This document shows positions 1-11,810 of a DNA stretch of 64,000 nt, piece by piece. The translations under genes were made by a program, and so were the position numbers. The notes under the pieces were generated by a model. The model was not told where the DNA came from and searched no databases. It was given only the letters and a program-made list of their open reading frames with translations. The stretch's first letter is position 1. Each line of letters starts with the position of its first letter. This stretch comes from Polytrichum commune. Lineage: Eukaryota; Streptophyta; Polytrichopsida; Polytrichales; Polytrichaceae. Location of the stretch: the NCBI GenBank assembly GCA_950295325.1, contig OX485805.1:4280501-4344500 (forward strand). Reading direction: 5' to 3'.

Positions 1-383
1 TTTACTGATAATTAATCATATTTCAATGGTTTCTTGAGGCTCAAAAGTCGGCCCGGGCTTTGCCTCTACCTTGGGACTTGGGACGCCATGTGAACCGAGC
101 CCTCATCGACTATCTTATTATGTGTTGCTAAAAGCGAGCCATGGAATAGCGGGTGTTTGTCTTGTGTAAGGAGGGAGCGGGCCACTAAATCTAAGTGCCA
201 AATAGGAACCGATCACCAATATCAAGACCCACGAGCAACAAGTATCTTGGCCGAAAGTGCTCTACAATCTCCAAGCCATACGATGACCACAAGTATTGGA
301 TGGCGACGACCACAAGTATCGAATTGTCACCTTTTTCTGACATCTAGGAGCGGAGGACAATATTAACGGTTTCAACATGAAGG

Positions 384-836
384 CCCTTCTAAATCGAATC
401 ATGGCTTTAAAAATGGCGAGAGGTTTCTTGAGTAGGGTAGGGTCAACGGGCTCCTATTTACGCCAGTTTACATCGTTGTTGGTATTTTTTCTTCTGTTTC
501 AAACTATATGTTAAAATGGGGAACATGTAATGTAGGGTAAGAGAGAATTGTCGCATATGAGACCCCAAATTAGTCTATTCCAAACCATGTTAGATGAATC
601 GGCCACAGAGGCTTCCTAATCGAATCATGGCTTTAAAAATGGTGAGGGGTCTCTTGAGTAGGGTAGGGTCAACGAGCTCATATTCACATCGGCTTACATC
701 GATGTTGGTATTATTTTCTTCTGTTTCAAACTATATGTTAAAATGGGGAACATGTAATGTAGGGCAAGAGAGAACTATCGCATATGAGACCCCAAGTGAG
801 TCTATACCAAACCATGTTAGATGAATCGGCCACAGA
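384..836. repeat. 226-bp tandem duplication, two copies
   Basis: Two head-to-tail copies, about 384-609 and 610-836, repeat with a period of 226 bases. The anchor AATCGAATCATGG is at 392 and again at 618. The copies differ by scattered substitutions and I judge them roughly 90% alike. Short open frames run through the second copy but have no recognisable domain, so I do not call a gene. Positions 1-383 hold nothing I recognise. Confidence 0.9.
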
Positions 837-842
837 CCTAGA

Positions 843-920
843 GGGGGGGGGGTTAGGTTTTGATGTTGGATGGATGAGAAGTATGCTCATATACGTTAAT
901 TTCCTCTCGCCATAATGTAG
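843..920. repeat. Dispersed repeat family B, copy 1
   Basis: A run of ten G (843-852) is followed by a block reading roughly GTTGGATGGATGAGA, then a CTCATATACG motif, then TTTCCTCTCGCCA. The same ordered blocks recur near 10590-10755, 12195-12330 and 18785-18840, so this is an interspersed repeat. No coding content. Confidence 0.7.
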
Positions 921-1144
921 ATGCACCTATTTCCATTTGTGACCTATTACAATCACCCAAAATTCAGGGTATCGTGGACACAAAACATTTGTTATATGAT
1001 GCTGAGATATTTTTTTAAAAGGTGGCGGCCATAGCATGTCCTTTGTGCAACACATAGCAAATCCCATGTGTAGCATCATAAGTACACTAAAAAAGATATT
1101 TAATGTTTGATTATATTTAATGTTGTTACCACCCTACCCTGCTC

Positions 1145-1178
1145 AACACTAATTTTCAATTCCTTGACAATTAGTGTT
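1145..1178. repeat. Short inverted repeat (hairpin)
   Basis: AACACTAATT at 1145-1154 is mirrored by AATTAGTGTT at 1169-1178, a 10-bp perfect stem with a 14-base loop. The stretch 1080-1400 repeats TTTAGTGT-like words many times on both strands and looks like remains of an AT-rich inverted-repeat element. Similar words recur at 13180-13280. Confidence 0.6.
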
Positions 1179-1400
1179 AGACATAAATGTGCCACTACCT
1201 TCCCTACTACCACCTCCCTTCTTGTGAAGCCTGGGTTTCATATCCTTACTAACACTAAATTCAAACAAGTAACTTCCACATATTATCATAGTTGATCTTT
1301 AGTGTTTAAGTTTACACTTAATGTTACTTACTTTCATAGGGTTATTAACATTTTAATGTATGCATTCGTATTTAGTGCATCAGACACTAAATGTCCTTTT

Positions 1401-3340
1401 TTAGTGTAGAGAGTGGAGGCTCCGACACAAAACTAGGGTCATGGGTTGGCTAAATGTGTGATTCGAGGAACTATATATAAAGCATTACAAGGAAGTGTGA
1501 TATATCAAATAAGGTCACACAATCTCACAATCATGAGATTTTAGGCAAGGTCAAACTAAATTTAGTCAAGGAACGCTTTATCCCACGTAAGAAACGAAAC
1601 GGGGCATGACCAAGGATTCCCCAACCTCCTACACTTGAGTTTTGGAATATTTTTACTTCAAATTTCCATAAGAAAGTGAGATATGATTCACATATTTTGA
1701 ATCACATGGCTTCCCAATCCACTTAGAAAGTGTTTCTTTTACTCTACTTTATTTCTATGTCTAGTGAGATGCGTTATTGACACATTTCTCAAATCACTCC
1801 AAATCCCCAAACTTGCCAAAGTGTTGGGAATAGGCATGATGGGCTTGCCTCTATAAATCGAGCGTCTCCATAGCATCCACATATTGGATACCTACAAGCG
1901 TAAGTCAAAAGCGTGTCCTTGTTCACAAGCCGTACCATGTGTGTATATTCTTCAACCCAAATCGGTGTGGAGAAGCTTACGTTGAAGTCTCAACCGACAT
2001 TTTTTTTTCTCAAGTCTCATCAACTACTTGGTTTCACCAATGAAATCTCGATGGGGGCTTTGGTACGTTGCTTGCTCATGTTTATTGAATGTGGTGGCCT
2101 TAGGGACCACTCGAAAGAGGTCGAGATTTGAGGGTTTTCGCTACGGCCCCACTTTCGTACAACTTCCGAGGTATTTGTTATTTATTCCAAAGTATGTAGC
2201 TTGCACTTCACTATTTGGTTTAAGCCGCGTTGTTGAGTGTGGTGAGGTGTGTTTTCTCACACACCTTGCACGTGGTACCTTGTGGATTTGGTATCTAAAA
2301 CCCCGATAAAATATTGTAGTGGCAATAGTGAATCTTTGGTTCAAAAAAGGTGTGTGTGACTCCACCTCCCACTAGAGTAAAATTCTTTCCCCAACTTTGT
2401 GGTTTTTGTACCCGGCAACTTGCAATGAAGTTTCTTTAGCAAATTTTTGGCAATAAGGGCCACGTCACACACGAGCCAAGAGCCGTGACCATGAACTTGT
2501 GAGAAAGAGCCCAAAAGAAAAGGTCCAAAGGCCATCCCGAGACACATTCAAAAACCATGTAGTGTGGTCACGGACCCTCAAGTGTAGTGTGAAGTTATAT
2601 GTGACCAGGCCCTTGACTGAATGCTATTTCAATGAATTTCTATTCATGTGGGTCCTCACGCATGATAAATTAGAATATATCAATGATTCTGAGCGTTCAG
2701 AATGCAATGGTCTCCTGGTTTTGTGTTAGGCCTATCACCAAGAGATGGTTTTTGAAAATAGTCCAAGTGACCACGAAACATGATCCATTCGATGCCATGT
2801 AGGAAACCATGTAGACTTTACATCCATCTTGCATTCCCTTACTCCATTGGTCCCTCAAAAGCCTAGTGTGAAGCAAACTTGGACCGGCTCCTCCCTTTCC
2901 ACCAATGAGAGTGCTTGAAGTGTAATGGTCACGGGCTCTCAGTCTCGTGTATGAAGTGGCCCTAAGTAATGTGTTTTTGCTGTGAATACCCAAAATTGCC
3001 AGCATGGCTTTTTCCGGCAAACAAATCACCCGATTGGCTAGCTGCTTTTTGAATTAGAAACACCGATTCGTTAAATGTAGCGAGGTTTGTTCACAACATT
3101 GCTCCGTGGGAAGAAATTGTTTTGTGGGGCCAACAATGATTCTCAAACCTTGCATTGCGAATATGTAGTATCAATTTGAATATGGGATGTTTATGGAAAT
3201 CGTATGTTCATTGTACATAATCCAGACCATTTATGGGAAGTGAACACAACTCATCTATTAAGTAATGTTATGTCCACATGATGAGGGCCCAAATAGTCAT
3301 GGTCGTCAAATTTGTGTATCAATGGCCTATAAGGTAAGTG
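1401..3340. other. No gene recognised
   Basis: Several frames of 60-110 codons are open on both strands, but they overlap one another, lack domain motifs and look like chance. Degenerate repeats such as GTGGTCACGG-type words occur near 2566 and 2928. I see no RNA gene. Confidence 0.5.
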
Positions 3341-3349
3341 CCATGGGTC

Positions 3350-3710
3350 AGATCACATCTTCATTCAGTTGGGCCCCACCCCTCTCACACCTCCTTCACT
3401 GCCCGATCTTCCTACCCGCACCTGCGTGGGAACTCTTCCCCATTGGGAACCAATGTGACATTACACAGTCACTTAAGCCATTAAGTGCTTGGTCACATAA
3501 GCCATCAAGCTCCTTCGACGTGTGAGGGAGATCCATCAATTAACTTGGGAATAATGAAAGTGATCTCAACTTGAAGATTTGTAATTTTGACCAGGGTACT
3601 ATCACATTGGTTCCCAACGAGGAAGAGTTCCCATGCATGTGCAGGCAGGAAGACCGGGCACTGAAGGAGGCGTGGGAGGGGCGGAGCCCAACAGAATGAA
3701 GATGTGATCT
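3350..3710. mobile_element. Foldback element with ~110-bp arms
   Basis: The left arm (3350-3459) is repeated in inverted orientation at 3602-3710, separated by a spacer of about 140 bases. Matching words include AGATCACATCTTCATTC against GAATGAAGATGTGATCT, and GGGAACTCTTCC against GGAAGAGTTCCC. The arms have diverged at perhaps one base in six. Open frames on both strands here are artefacts of the palindrome. It resembles a foldback or MITE-type non-autonomous DNA transposon. I found no clear target-site duplication. Confidence 0.8.
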
Positions 3711-3729
3711 AGCCTGGGGCAAGGTAAGT

Positions 3730-3870
3730 GGACCTAATTTGGTTACATGTCTTAATTGGACATATATATTTGAGTGGTTTGTGGTTGAGAATGGATGCCA
3801 TAAAAATACATGTGTTATAAAAGATTGCACTATATGCTCTAAATTTTTAAATCATTCTAGGTTCAATATC
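3730..3870 (+). repeat. Dispersed repeat family A, partial copy
   Basis: This carries the family A core: TAATTTGGTT, then TATTTGAGTGGT, a GTGGTTGA-type word, a CATAAAAATACATGTG-type word and ATCATTCTAGG. The fuller copies are at 26535-26825 and 43479-43780. Confidence 0.7.
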
Positions 3871-4256
3871 AACATATATTGGGGGAGGGGGGGAGTAACC
3901 TATTTGAATTTCTTATGGTTCACTGGCAATGAACTTTGATAATTTGTAACAGTTTACGATTAACTCCAAAACATTCTAGGGTTGATCATGGCCTCTTTAG
4001 ATACATTTGTGGACGCATGGAAATTTCAACCTCGCAAATCCAAGTAGTAAAAACAACAAAAGCAACCACATAAGTTCCATCTACCTTAGTCCACAATAGA
4101 GGTCTCAACCATAGTTTACTATGGATGTCTTCAATGCCTTTTCATAGCTAGCCATGACGACACAAGTCCATTGCTATTCACCTCAAGTGAGGCAATCAAC
4201 AATCACCTTAGATAGATCTACATGAGCTACATTGATTATCCCAAACAATGCATGTT

Positions 4257-4468
4257 ATTATTTGGAGTTATGCATTGCTATAACGACATTAAATATGATA
4301 ACTAGTGTCACTTATTGTTTGGAGTTACATAATGCTTTTTAAAAATAATTATTGATGTAATTTTTTACCAAGTAAAGTTGATACTGTTCTGTAATGTCTA
4401 AACAACATTGTTGATACAATATGGGATATACAATAAATAGATATAGCATTGCGTAATTCCAAATAGTA
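4257..4468. mobile_element. Small inverted-repeat element, family E
   Basis: The left end (4257-4283) reads ATTATTTGGAGTTATGCATT and is mirrored at 4442-4468 by GCATTGCGTAATTCCAAATA. The interior is AT-rich and non-coding, and the length is about 210 bases. A second copy with the same ends is at 6415-6575, and a single similar end is at about 26825. This is the usual form of a MITE. Confidence 0.7.
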
Positions 4469-5239
4469 TCATATTTAGTGTACTTAATGAGAATGTCATA
4501 TTTTACCAAGCAGAGTCATCTATGTTCTATAATGTCCTAACAACCTAGTGAGCATTCGTTACTAAAAATTGAACTCCTCAGTAACATGTTATCACATTGC
4601 AGAACTCTAAATAGTTACATGCACTAATTGGGATAATCATTGTAGTAATGATCTCATACAATTCTTAAATTTTGTTTTGTTAATTGCAACTTCAAGTATA
4701 TTGGAGGGAGCATAAAACCAAGGGATTTCAAAATAAAAACAAAAATGAGAGGATGTGGTCCACTTGAAAATAGGAATATATGTTATATAATGGTATTCTG
4801 ATGTTTCAAATGTGCATATGTGGTATTGGGCAACTTGGGGTGGTCAGTAAGAGTTTCAAGAGAGTGTTGCAACCAAGTACCATTCAATTTCATTTCATGT
4901 ACCGTTAATCCATTGTTGTTATTTTTTTGTGGATTAACATCAATTTATGTCAAAATTCCAACATTTTGACAAATGGTACAATTTACAAACAAAATAGAGT
5001 ATTATAAAAAAAAAATTGCGGTGTAGATTATATTTACTTATAGGGACTTGAAAAATACCTCAAAGTTCCATTTTTATCTACTAATAGGGTGCCAATTATT
5101 CAAGAGATTCAAATAAATAACCCATTTTCATTAACACCCAACCGCACGTGGTTTACAAAAGTATTGAGGAATGTACATTGCAGCTCATCATCCAACTCTC
5201 AAATACATGTGATGTCATCCATGCCATTTGGTTTGCAAA

Positions 5240-5440
5240 CCACCACAAAGAAAAGAAAAGAAAAGAAAAGAAAAGAAAAAGTAACGCATGTATCCAGGTA
5301 CCGGCATGAATGTGAGCCCATTAGCCTAATGTTGATCACGGTTGTCCGTGATGCAACTCAAGGTGTTATGCCTCCTTTGGGAGGTGGGCTCGGGTAGTAT
5401 GATAGTTATCCCATGTTCATTGGGGAAGGGGGGGGGGGTG
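5240..5440 (+). repeat. Dispersed repeat family D with AAAAG microsatellite
   Basis: An (AAAAG)n run at about 5249-5279 precedes a block with ACCGGCATGAATGTGA, GTTATGCCT and GGGAGGTGGGCTC, ending at an 11-base G run (5428-5438). The same order recurs at about 54640-54811, again starting with an AAAAGAAAAG run and ending in poly-G. Sequence to about 5600 is G/T-rich on this strand, like the LINE-derived region at 55-58 kb. It could be a further LINE scrap, but I see no diagnostic motif. Confidence 0.65.
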
Positions 5441-6254
5441 TTTGTTTATTGTTAAGTTTTCTTTTGTTTAGGACAAGGTATTTGGTGAGGCATGTGAGGT
5501 ATTTGGTGGTGTTTTGGTGTATATTTTCCATGAGGGTTTTAATGTTGGATTTTGGGAGCAAACCACCACACATAATTTGTTGACAACCACCTTCCAAAGC
5601 ATCTTGGGCATAGAGATTTGTAAATAATCACAACTTTTAGTTTGTCATGTCGTGTTCACGACAAGAGCAAGAGTGAGACGGTTCTTTTGAATTTTGTGCC
5701 CACAAAATTTTCCTTGCACTTAGTGGCTTGTTTGGTTGGGCATGATAAAATAAATTACTCTCGTCCATATGGTAAACATCTTCATGTGCCATAACCAATG
5801 TAGAGGAGGTCAATGCTTACCAAATTCTTTGCAAGCTCATTTGGTGTAGAAGTGATCATCAACACCAAAATTATTAAAATCATAACCGAAATGAAAAGCT
5901 TCTGCCACTCAAGATTGTCGTCACCTCTAGAATGAAGAAATTGGAAAGTAGCATGGGCAAATATAGGATTATAAGTCGGCATGGACTGAAATTTCCAATC
6001 TAAAGAGATGTGAGATTTAGGTGTGAGGACAACTTTTGAATCGAGAAGAGAAATCTATAACTTCATAATTCTAGTCTACAAATCCAATAGTCCCTAAACC
6101 CTTCAACCTCCTCCCAAACCCAAAGAGATAGAAGTGCAATGTATGTTTTGAAACCAAGGTTTAAACAATGAATTTGAGTTAAGTTAAGTTAATCCATTGA
6201 TGAATTCACCATGTACTCCCCGATCCCATGGCAAATTCCATTGTGGGCCCCCAC

Positions 6255-6385
6255 CATTGTAGTGAATAAAATGTGAAAGTGAATAAAATATTCACACGAG
6301 CTCCCGAAATTACAAGAAAGATGACTACAAGCACGATTTGGATTTGCTAACCATCTCATGCAAATCATGTGTTTCATATCCTAGG
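6255..6385 (+). repeat. Dispersed repeat family A, 3' half
   Basis: This carries GAGCTCC, CTACAAGCACGATTTGGATT, TGCTAACCATCTC and ATGTGTTTCATATCCTAG. The same order is found at 26730-26825, 43680-43780 and, in part, 29410-29455. Confidence 0.75.
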
Positions 6386-6414
6386 AGAAGGGCTACACTA
6401 AATATGATCTTTAA

Positions 6415-6575
6415 TGGAATTACGCAATGCTATAATTGTTTATTGTACAACTCGTTTTTTTACCACCAAAGGTCGAACTAGTTGTTTGGACATTATAAAA
6501 CATTAACATCTTCACTTGGTAAAAATTTACACCTATAGTAAATAGAGATATAGGAATGCGTAACTCCAAATAGTA
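6415..6575. mobile_element. Small inverted-repeat element, family E
   Basis: The left end GGAATTACGCAATGCTATA (about 6417-6435) is mirrored by the right end GGAATGCGTAACTCCAAATA (6553-6572). It is the same family as 4257-4468, with an internal deletion relative to it. Positions 6580-7730 hold no gene I can recognise. Confidence 0.65.
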
Positions 6576-7734
6576 AGTGAATATAAATGTCATGTTTAGT
6601 GGAGTGAAAAGAAAAAGTGATTACTTAAGACCTATCTACCTTCGCCATGATCATGAAACCCCGATGATGCAACGTGACATTAAAACATTGACAATTGTAT
6701 TTTAGTACCCCAAAATTATGTCACTTAAATCCCAAAATAAACATCTTGTGCGGTCCCCAACACGGAATGAATGGCTAAGAGTTGACGCAATCAATAAATA
6801 AATAACCAACACATTTAAGACAACTTGTGGAATTCGTGTCCAATGTGATGGAGGCTTAGTTAGGATTGGTCCCAAACACACGGTCATCAACTCCAAGTAA
6901 TTCTTCATCTTCCTTCTTCACAAGTTTCCGGTTTCACTCAACCCAAGTGCAAAGTGCTTGTGTGAGAAGAGGAGGGAGCCACCCGAAGCAAGTCCAACCC
7001 ACTAGCTTAACCCTTCTATGCTTCTAGCATGTTCGTGCTAATTGTGTATTCTCACATTATATTAGATGACATGAAATCTCATAAAAAAAAATCAGATTAT
7101 TTTGTGTCCAGGTGTCAAGAAGAATAAATTTGTTAGACAACAAACTATCACTATCTACCAAAAAGTCACATCAAAATCTACATTCGCACACGGGTAGATC
7201 ACTTAGTGCATTTAAAAAATGACGTGCGGCATAATATAGAGAGGATTAAAATCATTTGAAATAAAAATTATAAAGGAATTCCAAATAATGAAGGGGCCAT
7301 TAAATGTAGACAATCCCATTATAAGTAAGTTAGATGGACATAAAACGTGGGCCATTATTTTTTTGTAAAATTAATATAAGGGCTGAAGATAAGGATCCTA
7401 GAAGGTATGTTTAGTATGGTATGTAAATGGGTTTAGGACTCGCGGGGATTCTTTGTTTCCATGCTTTCCCTCAACACTCGTCAATTGCGTTAGGAAGTAG
7501 ATTAGCTTTTATTACTTAAAAGGAATATAGAGTACAAAAAATTGCAGTGACTTGGACAATATAAGTAATGGAAGGGTGCAAACAAATGGGCCATTTTTGA
7601 AATTTAAGTAATTATAGGGAGGCTTTAATTCAGCCCTTGAAGGTAAATAGCCCCAAAACAAATAACCCCCAGCCGCACGTGGTGCACAAATATGTCTTAG
7701 AGTGATCTACCCGTGAGTTGAAGATGGATGGACT

Positions 7735-7935
7735 GGAGCTAGACAACTCCAAATTGACAATATGTGCATTGGAGTTAGACAACTCCACATTTAGTGCATT
7801 GGAATTAGACCATTCCAGACTGAGAACATGTGCACATGAGTTAGACAACTCTCAACGAGGTGCATTGGAATTAAACAATTCCAAATATACGAATGGATGA
7901 AAGAATCAAGTTGGAATTAGACAGTTCCAACTGGA
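7735..7935 (+). repeat. Array of six short hairpins
   Basis: Six units at about 7735, 7771, 7798, 7838, 7865 and 7911 each have a 5-7 bp stem closing on an AGAC-type loop. An example is TTGGAGTTAGACAACTCCA. Stem sequence varies between units (GGAGTT/AACTCC, GGAATT/AATTCC, GAGTT/AACTC) while pairing is mostly kept. One + frame crosses five units as a LELDNS-like repeated peptide and stops at 7900, but it lacks any family signature, so I do not call it a gene. Confidence 0.75.
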
Positions 7936-8039
7936 AGAATGTGATTGAGTTAAAAGATAAAAGAAGGTTCTAGAAGAACAATAGATAGAAGATTCATGGT
8001 AGAACTAAAAGATGGAGCTATGAATAGAATACTTTTACT

Positions 8040-8270
8040 ATATTGGAAATAGAAAATAAAAGTATTGTCTTTGTCATAAGAGGAAGCTCGGGGGAGGAGA
8101 GAGGATCTTTCTTGTCTCTCTCCTATGGTTGGGTGGTTGAGCTTAGACCAAGACCTACTAGCTCTATGATTGTAATTAAACGTTACAAAGGAAATAAACT
8201 GAGTTCTTCAACTCATCATTTTGATTGATAGTTGCTATTGTGAAAGTTGGTGGCAAACAAGTGGGAGGTT
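8040..8270 (+). other. Possible 3' end of an LTR-type transcript
   Basis: A GA/CT-rich block (AGGAAGCTCGGGGGAGGAGAG) is followed by AATAAACTGAGTTCTTCAACTCATCA and then a purine-rich stretch. This resembles the poly(A) side of a plant LTR, but there is no matching second LTR, primer site or coding domain, so the call is weak. Confidence 0.2.
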
Positions 8271-8459
8271 TGTTACAATATCGTATGCATGAGAGGTTAA
8301 AATCATGTTCCAATATTGTCTAGGGGTTAACCTCTAACGTCCCTACATAAAAGTTTTTGTCTAAATGATTTTTTATGTTTTAAATTTATTTTTGTAGTTT
8401 TTTACTTTTAGTTTGGTTGTGTGTGTTGGGAAGGGGGGTGGATTGGTGTGGTGTTGGTG

Positions 8460-8492
8460 GGTGGATGGATGGATGGATGGATGGATGGAGAT
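8460..8492 (+). repeat. GGAT tetranucleotide microsatellite
   Basis: About seven perfect GGAT units. The surrounding stretch 8270-9750 is AT-rich, with a ten-G run at 9031-9040, and shows no gene. Confidence 0.9.
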
Positions 8493-9751
8493 GCAAATGA
8501 TTTATGACAATTGAGAATTGTTTACAAAAATCCATGAAAAGATCTCACTTTAAGAAAATAAAATCACAAACATGTTGAGAATTAGTGCAAGATTGGTGAG
8601 TGTTGCTCATTAGTTGAATGCAATGGAGTCACAAAATCTTTGACACTAAGAGGTTCCCATGTCCAATTCTTATTCTTGTCTTATTATGTTGGTGCAATGA
8701 GAACTTGGAATGTCCAATTTTCACTTTTTGAAGAATAAAAGCTATAAGACATTCATGCATGTTACGAAGGACTTGAACCCTATAATATCCCACTTTTTGA
8801 GATTATAATAATATTGGCATTCGTGTTATATAAGAATTGTACATTGAATCAAAATTGGGTGAGGCTTGACACATACTAGATAATTTTACCATTAATCAAG
8901 TATATTGTAGAAAATATTTGCTCAAAATTTTCTTAAATCAATTTTTTTTTTGTTGAACTAACACTTCCACAGGGGGTGCACCTACACTTGATTTATGTAT
9001 ACACATGTGAGAACCCCCTATTTAATGAGAGGGGGGGGGGTATTTACCTTCCTTCGTTGAATATTCTCCACCCTATAAGTAGCTAAATTTCTACTGGATG
9101 GTATTTTCTAACACCCTATCATTATATATAAAATTTAATGTCGCATAATTATAATCAGCCTATCCCATTTATAAGTAGTAAAAAAATTGTGTGAACAATC
9201 GGCGCATACATTATGCATATAATACACTATGCATACATTACATTGTACAAATATTACTCTGCACATTAAACACATACAACCATCATGCTCTAAACTTTAG
9301 CAAATTGCGTATGGTTCTTGAACCCCCCATGAAACCCTAAATAAGCCAGCCAACCCTTCCATTGCCAAATGACAATATTTTTCATCTAAAGGCAACCGTT
9401 TCAACAAATTCGTCCACATGCATTTTGCTTATTTCTCATCCAATGCCAATACTAGCAGATGATTTATATTGAGCCTATAAATAAAAAATCTACACTTTAA
9501 TTCTATGTATGCTACTTTACATCTAATAAAAAAATATCACAATTGAAACCACATTGTACATTATATATAATTCCCAAATTCATGTTTAGCGGACACTATT
9601 GTATTTCTAAGAAAAATGTAAAAATTATTTGTCTTGAATAAAGTCCACCCTACATTTTCTTGCATGTGGTTTTCTACATTTTTGGTAGTGCCCCCCTAGA
9701 ACATTCATTTTGCATCATTCATTAAAAATCAACATTTAATATTCATTACTA

Positions 9752-10364
9752 GGGTGCAAGCATGGTAAAGTGGATAAAAAATAATGCTCCAGTATACTAA
9801 AATCATATTGTTTTTGGTCAAAGGCCTAAAAGTAGTAGCAAAGTGTTGTTTAACTTTTTTTTTTTTTTTTTTTTTTTTCATGATGGCCTCTATTGTTGTG
9901 TTAGATACTCGAATGTAGAATATCAAGTTGTGATCTTCAAAACTTATCATTGAAACCAATGCTCAAAAACACATGATGGAATAGGATTTTAAACTTAAAT
10001 TTCATGATCTTAAATGCTTTGAAGTTGGAATTATTGAATTCATTATATACTTGAGGCCATCATCACCAAACTTTGTAGAAAACCATCAATTTAATGTACA
10101 TTTACTATATTTTCAACAAAATTTAGACAATTATTGTTAAAAATGGCTTACTTGTACACCACTTACACTGTCTTCTAAAATACATATACTTTTCTTGGAA
10201 TTATTTTTGTCATCATAAATTATTTGGCTTTGTAGATCACCATGTTTTAAAAATGCCTATGAATGTTTTCTCCACACAATTCAAAGTAAGTGTATAGTTT
10301 TGAGTCACTTTCACTCAACATCAGGTAGGGATCAAGAGCTCTCCACTTTATCGTGCTGGCACCC
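9752..10364 (+). mobile_element. Complete 613-bp non-autonomous DNA transposon, family T1
   Basis: The element starts GGGTGCAAGCATGGTAAAGT and ends with the imperfect inverse, ACTTTATCGTGCTGGCACCC, giving inverted termini of about 22 bp. ACTA flanks both ends (9748-9751 and 10365-10368), a candidate 4-bp target-site duplication. The interior is AT-rich, contains a poly-T tract at about 9859-9878 and has no transposase frame. A second full copy is at 61403-62031, and inverted partial copies are at 33251-33845 and 36140-36296. I cannot assign a superfamily. Confidence 0.88.
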
Positions 10365-10589
10365 ACTAGAATGATAAAGATGTTTCAACAAGACATAGCT
10401 TTTCTTATAAATGACTAAAAACGAAGTTCGCAACAAGTAAACTCCATTTTACTTCTCTCCGCTTAGGCCCGCCCCGTCGAGGTCTCGGTGGGAGAGAGGG
10501 AATACTATACATACTAGTGTACAACTCTCCATCCAACACAAAAACCTTGAAATAGTATGCAATTTGGAGGTCACTATTTGAAATTGGTT

Positions 10590-10755
10590 TGACACTGTAA
10601 TCAACTTTAAAGACCCCAAAACACTACACTCGAGGTCATTTGAGATGAATTAAAAACAAACATATGGGGGGGGGGGGGGGGGGGGAGGAGGTCATGTTTT
10701 CATTTTGGATGGATGAAGGGTACACTCATATACGAGAAATCCCTCTCTCCACCTC
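10590..10755. repeat. Dispersed repeat family B, copy 2, with 20-base poly-G
   Basis: This carries GGTCATTTGAGATGAA, a run of 20 G at 10666-10685, TTTGGATGGATGA, CTCATATACGA and TCCCTCTCTCC. The order matches the copies at 843, 12195 and 18785. Confidence 0.7.
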
Positions 10756-11319
10756 AATGACCTCAAAGGCTTCGGATATGTAGCGTCCGTGTAAACTCAT
10801 CCATCGTGGATGAAGGGGCTCAGGTGAAAGAGTCTCCTACAAGATCGAAGGTTGATTCATTTCAATCGCACTCCCCCAGACTAAACTCAATACCACCAAT
10901 CCGATACCGCCAACCAGGGTATTTGACACCATTCCCAAAATCAGATCGTTTTTCAAAAATAGTCATTTAAATATTATAATATAATCCGCTGCATTTTCCA
11001 CCTTTGCAATGGATGAGTTCACATAGACACCACGAATCCATAGCCGACCTTTACGGGTTAAATCCTCTCTTGAATTCGCGTGGCATGTTCCTCAAGTGGC
11101 CCCTCATCAATACCATTCAACTTATTACTTTATTTGGTTTCCTCGAGAAACTCTTCCCCCATGCGAGAAAGGGCCCGTTTGTGAAGGGAAAGCAGCCGAT
11201 GTCCACATCAGCGCCTAGTCATCTTACCCACCTTAATTTTGCCCCTTGCCCCTTCGGCTCTTCTTTTTAGCTTTATTTAAATTAAGCTTTTAGCAAGTTA
11301 AACCCACCGAAATCTACTG

Positions 11320-11810
11320 CCGCCCACGTGGAAATACTATTCCATCCACCCACCCAGTGCAAGTGGCCACCTCATCCAGAACAGACGAAGTTCATCCACA
11401 AACGGACGGAGTTCATCCACGTACCGACGTCCTTGAGTATAAGAACCGACCAGCCCGGCTTGCCGACCTACCTATCGACCTTCCTCTCCTGGTACACAAC
11501 TGCGACCTCCCTGGCCCCGGCTCTTCGTTAAACTCGCTCTCCTCCGTTCCTTTGGGGACGCGGCGTCCACAGCCTCCGTCCATTTCTCTCCTCTCCTTCC
11601 TGGTAAGGATTCTCTGGAGCCTCTGGTGACCACAGACCTCGGAGTTTCCACAAATTTTTGAGTCCATTTTTTTTTGTTTTTGGGGGTGCATTTCTTTGTG
11701 TGAATTCATTTTCTGAGAAGAGCAAGACTCGTGCCCCAACGGTGCAGCTTCATCCACCAAACAGTGCCTGCCACAGTGCCAGTTCTGACCGCTTCATGCA
11801 GTGTAAGTAC
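11320..11810 (+). promoter_or_regulatory. Candidate promoter and untranslated 5' exons
   Basis: This block is clearly richer in C, G and CpG than its surroundings. It holds a G-box CACGTG (11325-11330), two direct copies of GTTCATCCAC (about 11390 and 11411), a TATA-like TATAAG (11438-11443), then C/T-rich leader-like sequence. Two good splice-donor sequences follow: CTGGTAAGG at about 11600 and CAGTGTAAGTACC at about 11800. No convincing protein frame spans it. It may be the promoter and 5' untranslated exons of the carrier gene, whose start codon at 14631 is directly preceded by an acceptor-like TTTTCTTAG. An unrelated non-coding transcript, or a promoter left without its gene, would look the same. 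Confidence 0.3.

Noticed and set aside
11413-11760. 115-codon - frame in the CpG-rich block
   Set aside because: Arginine- and glycine-rich translation typical of antisense GC-rich DNA, no motif and no splice support.
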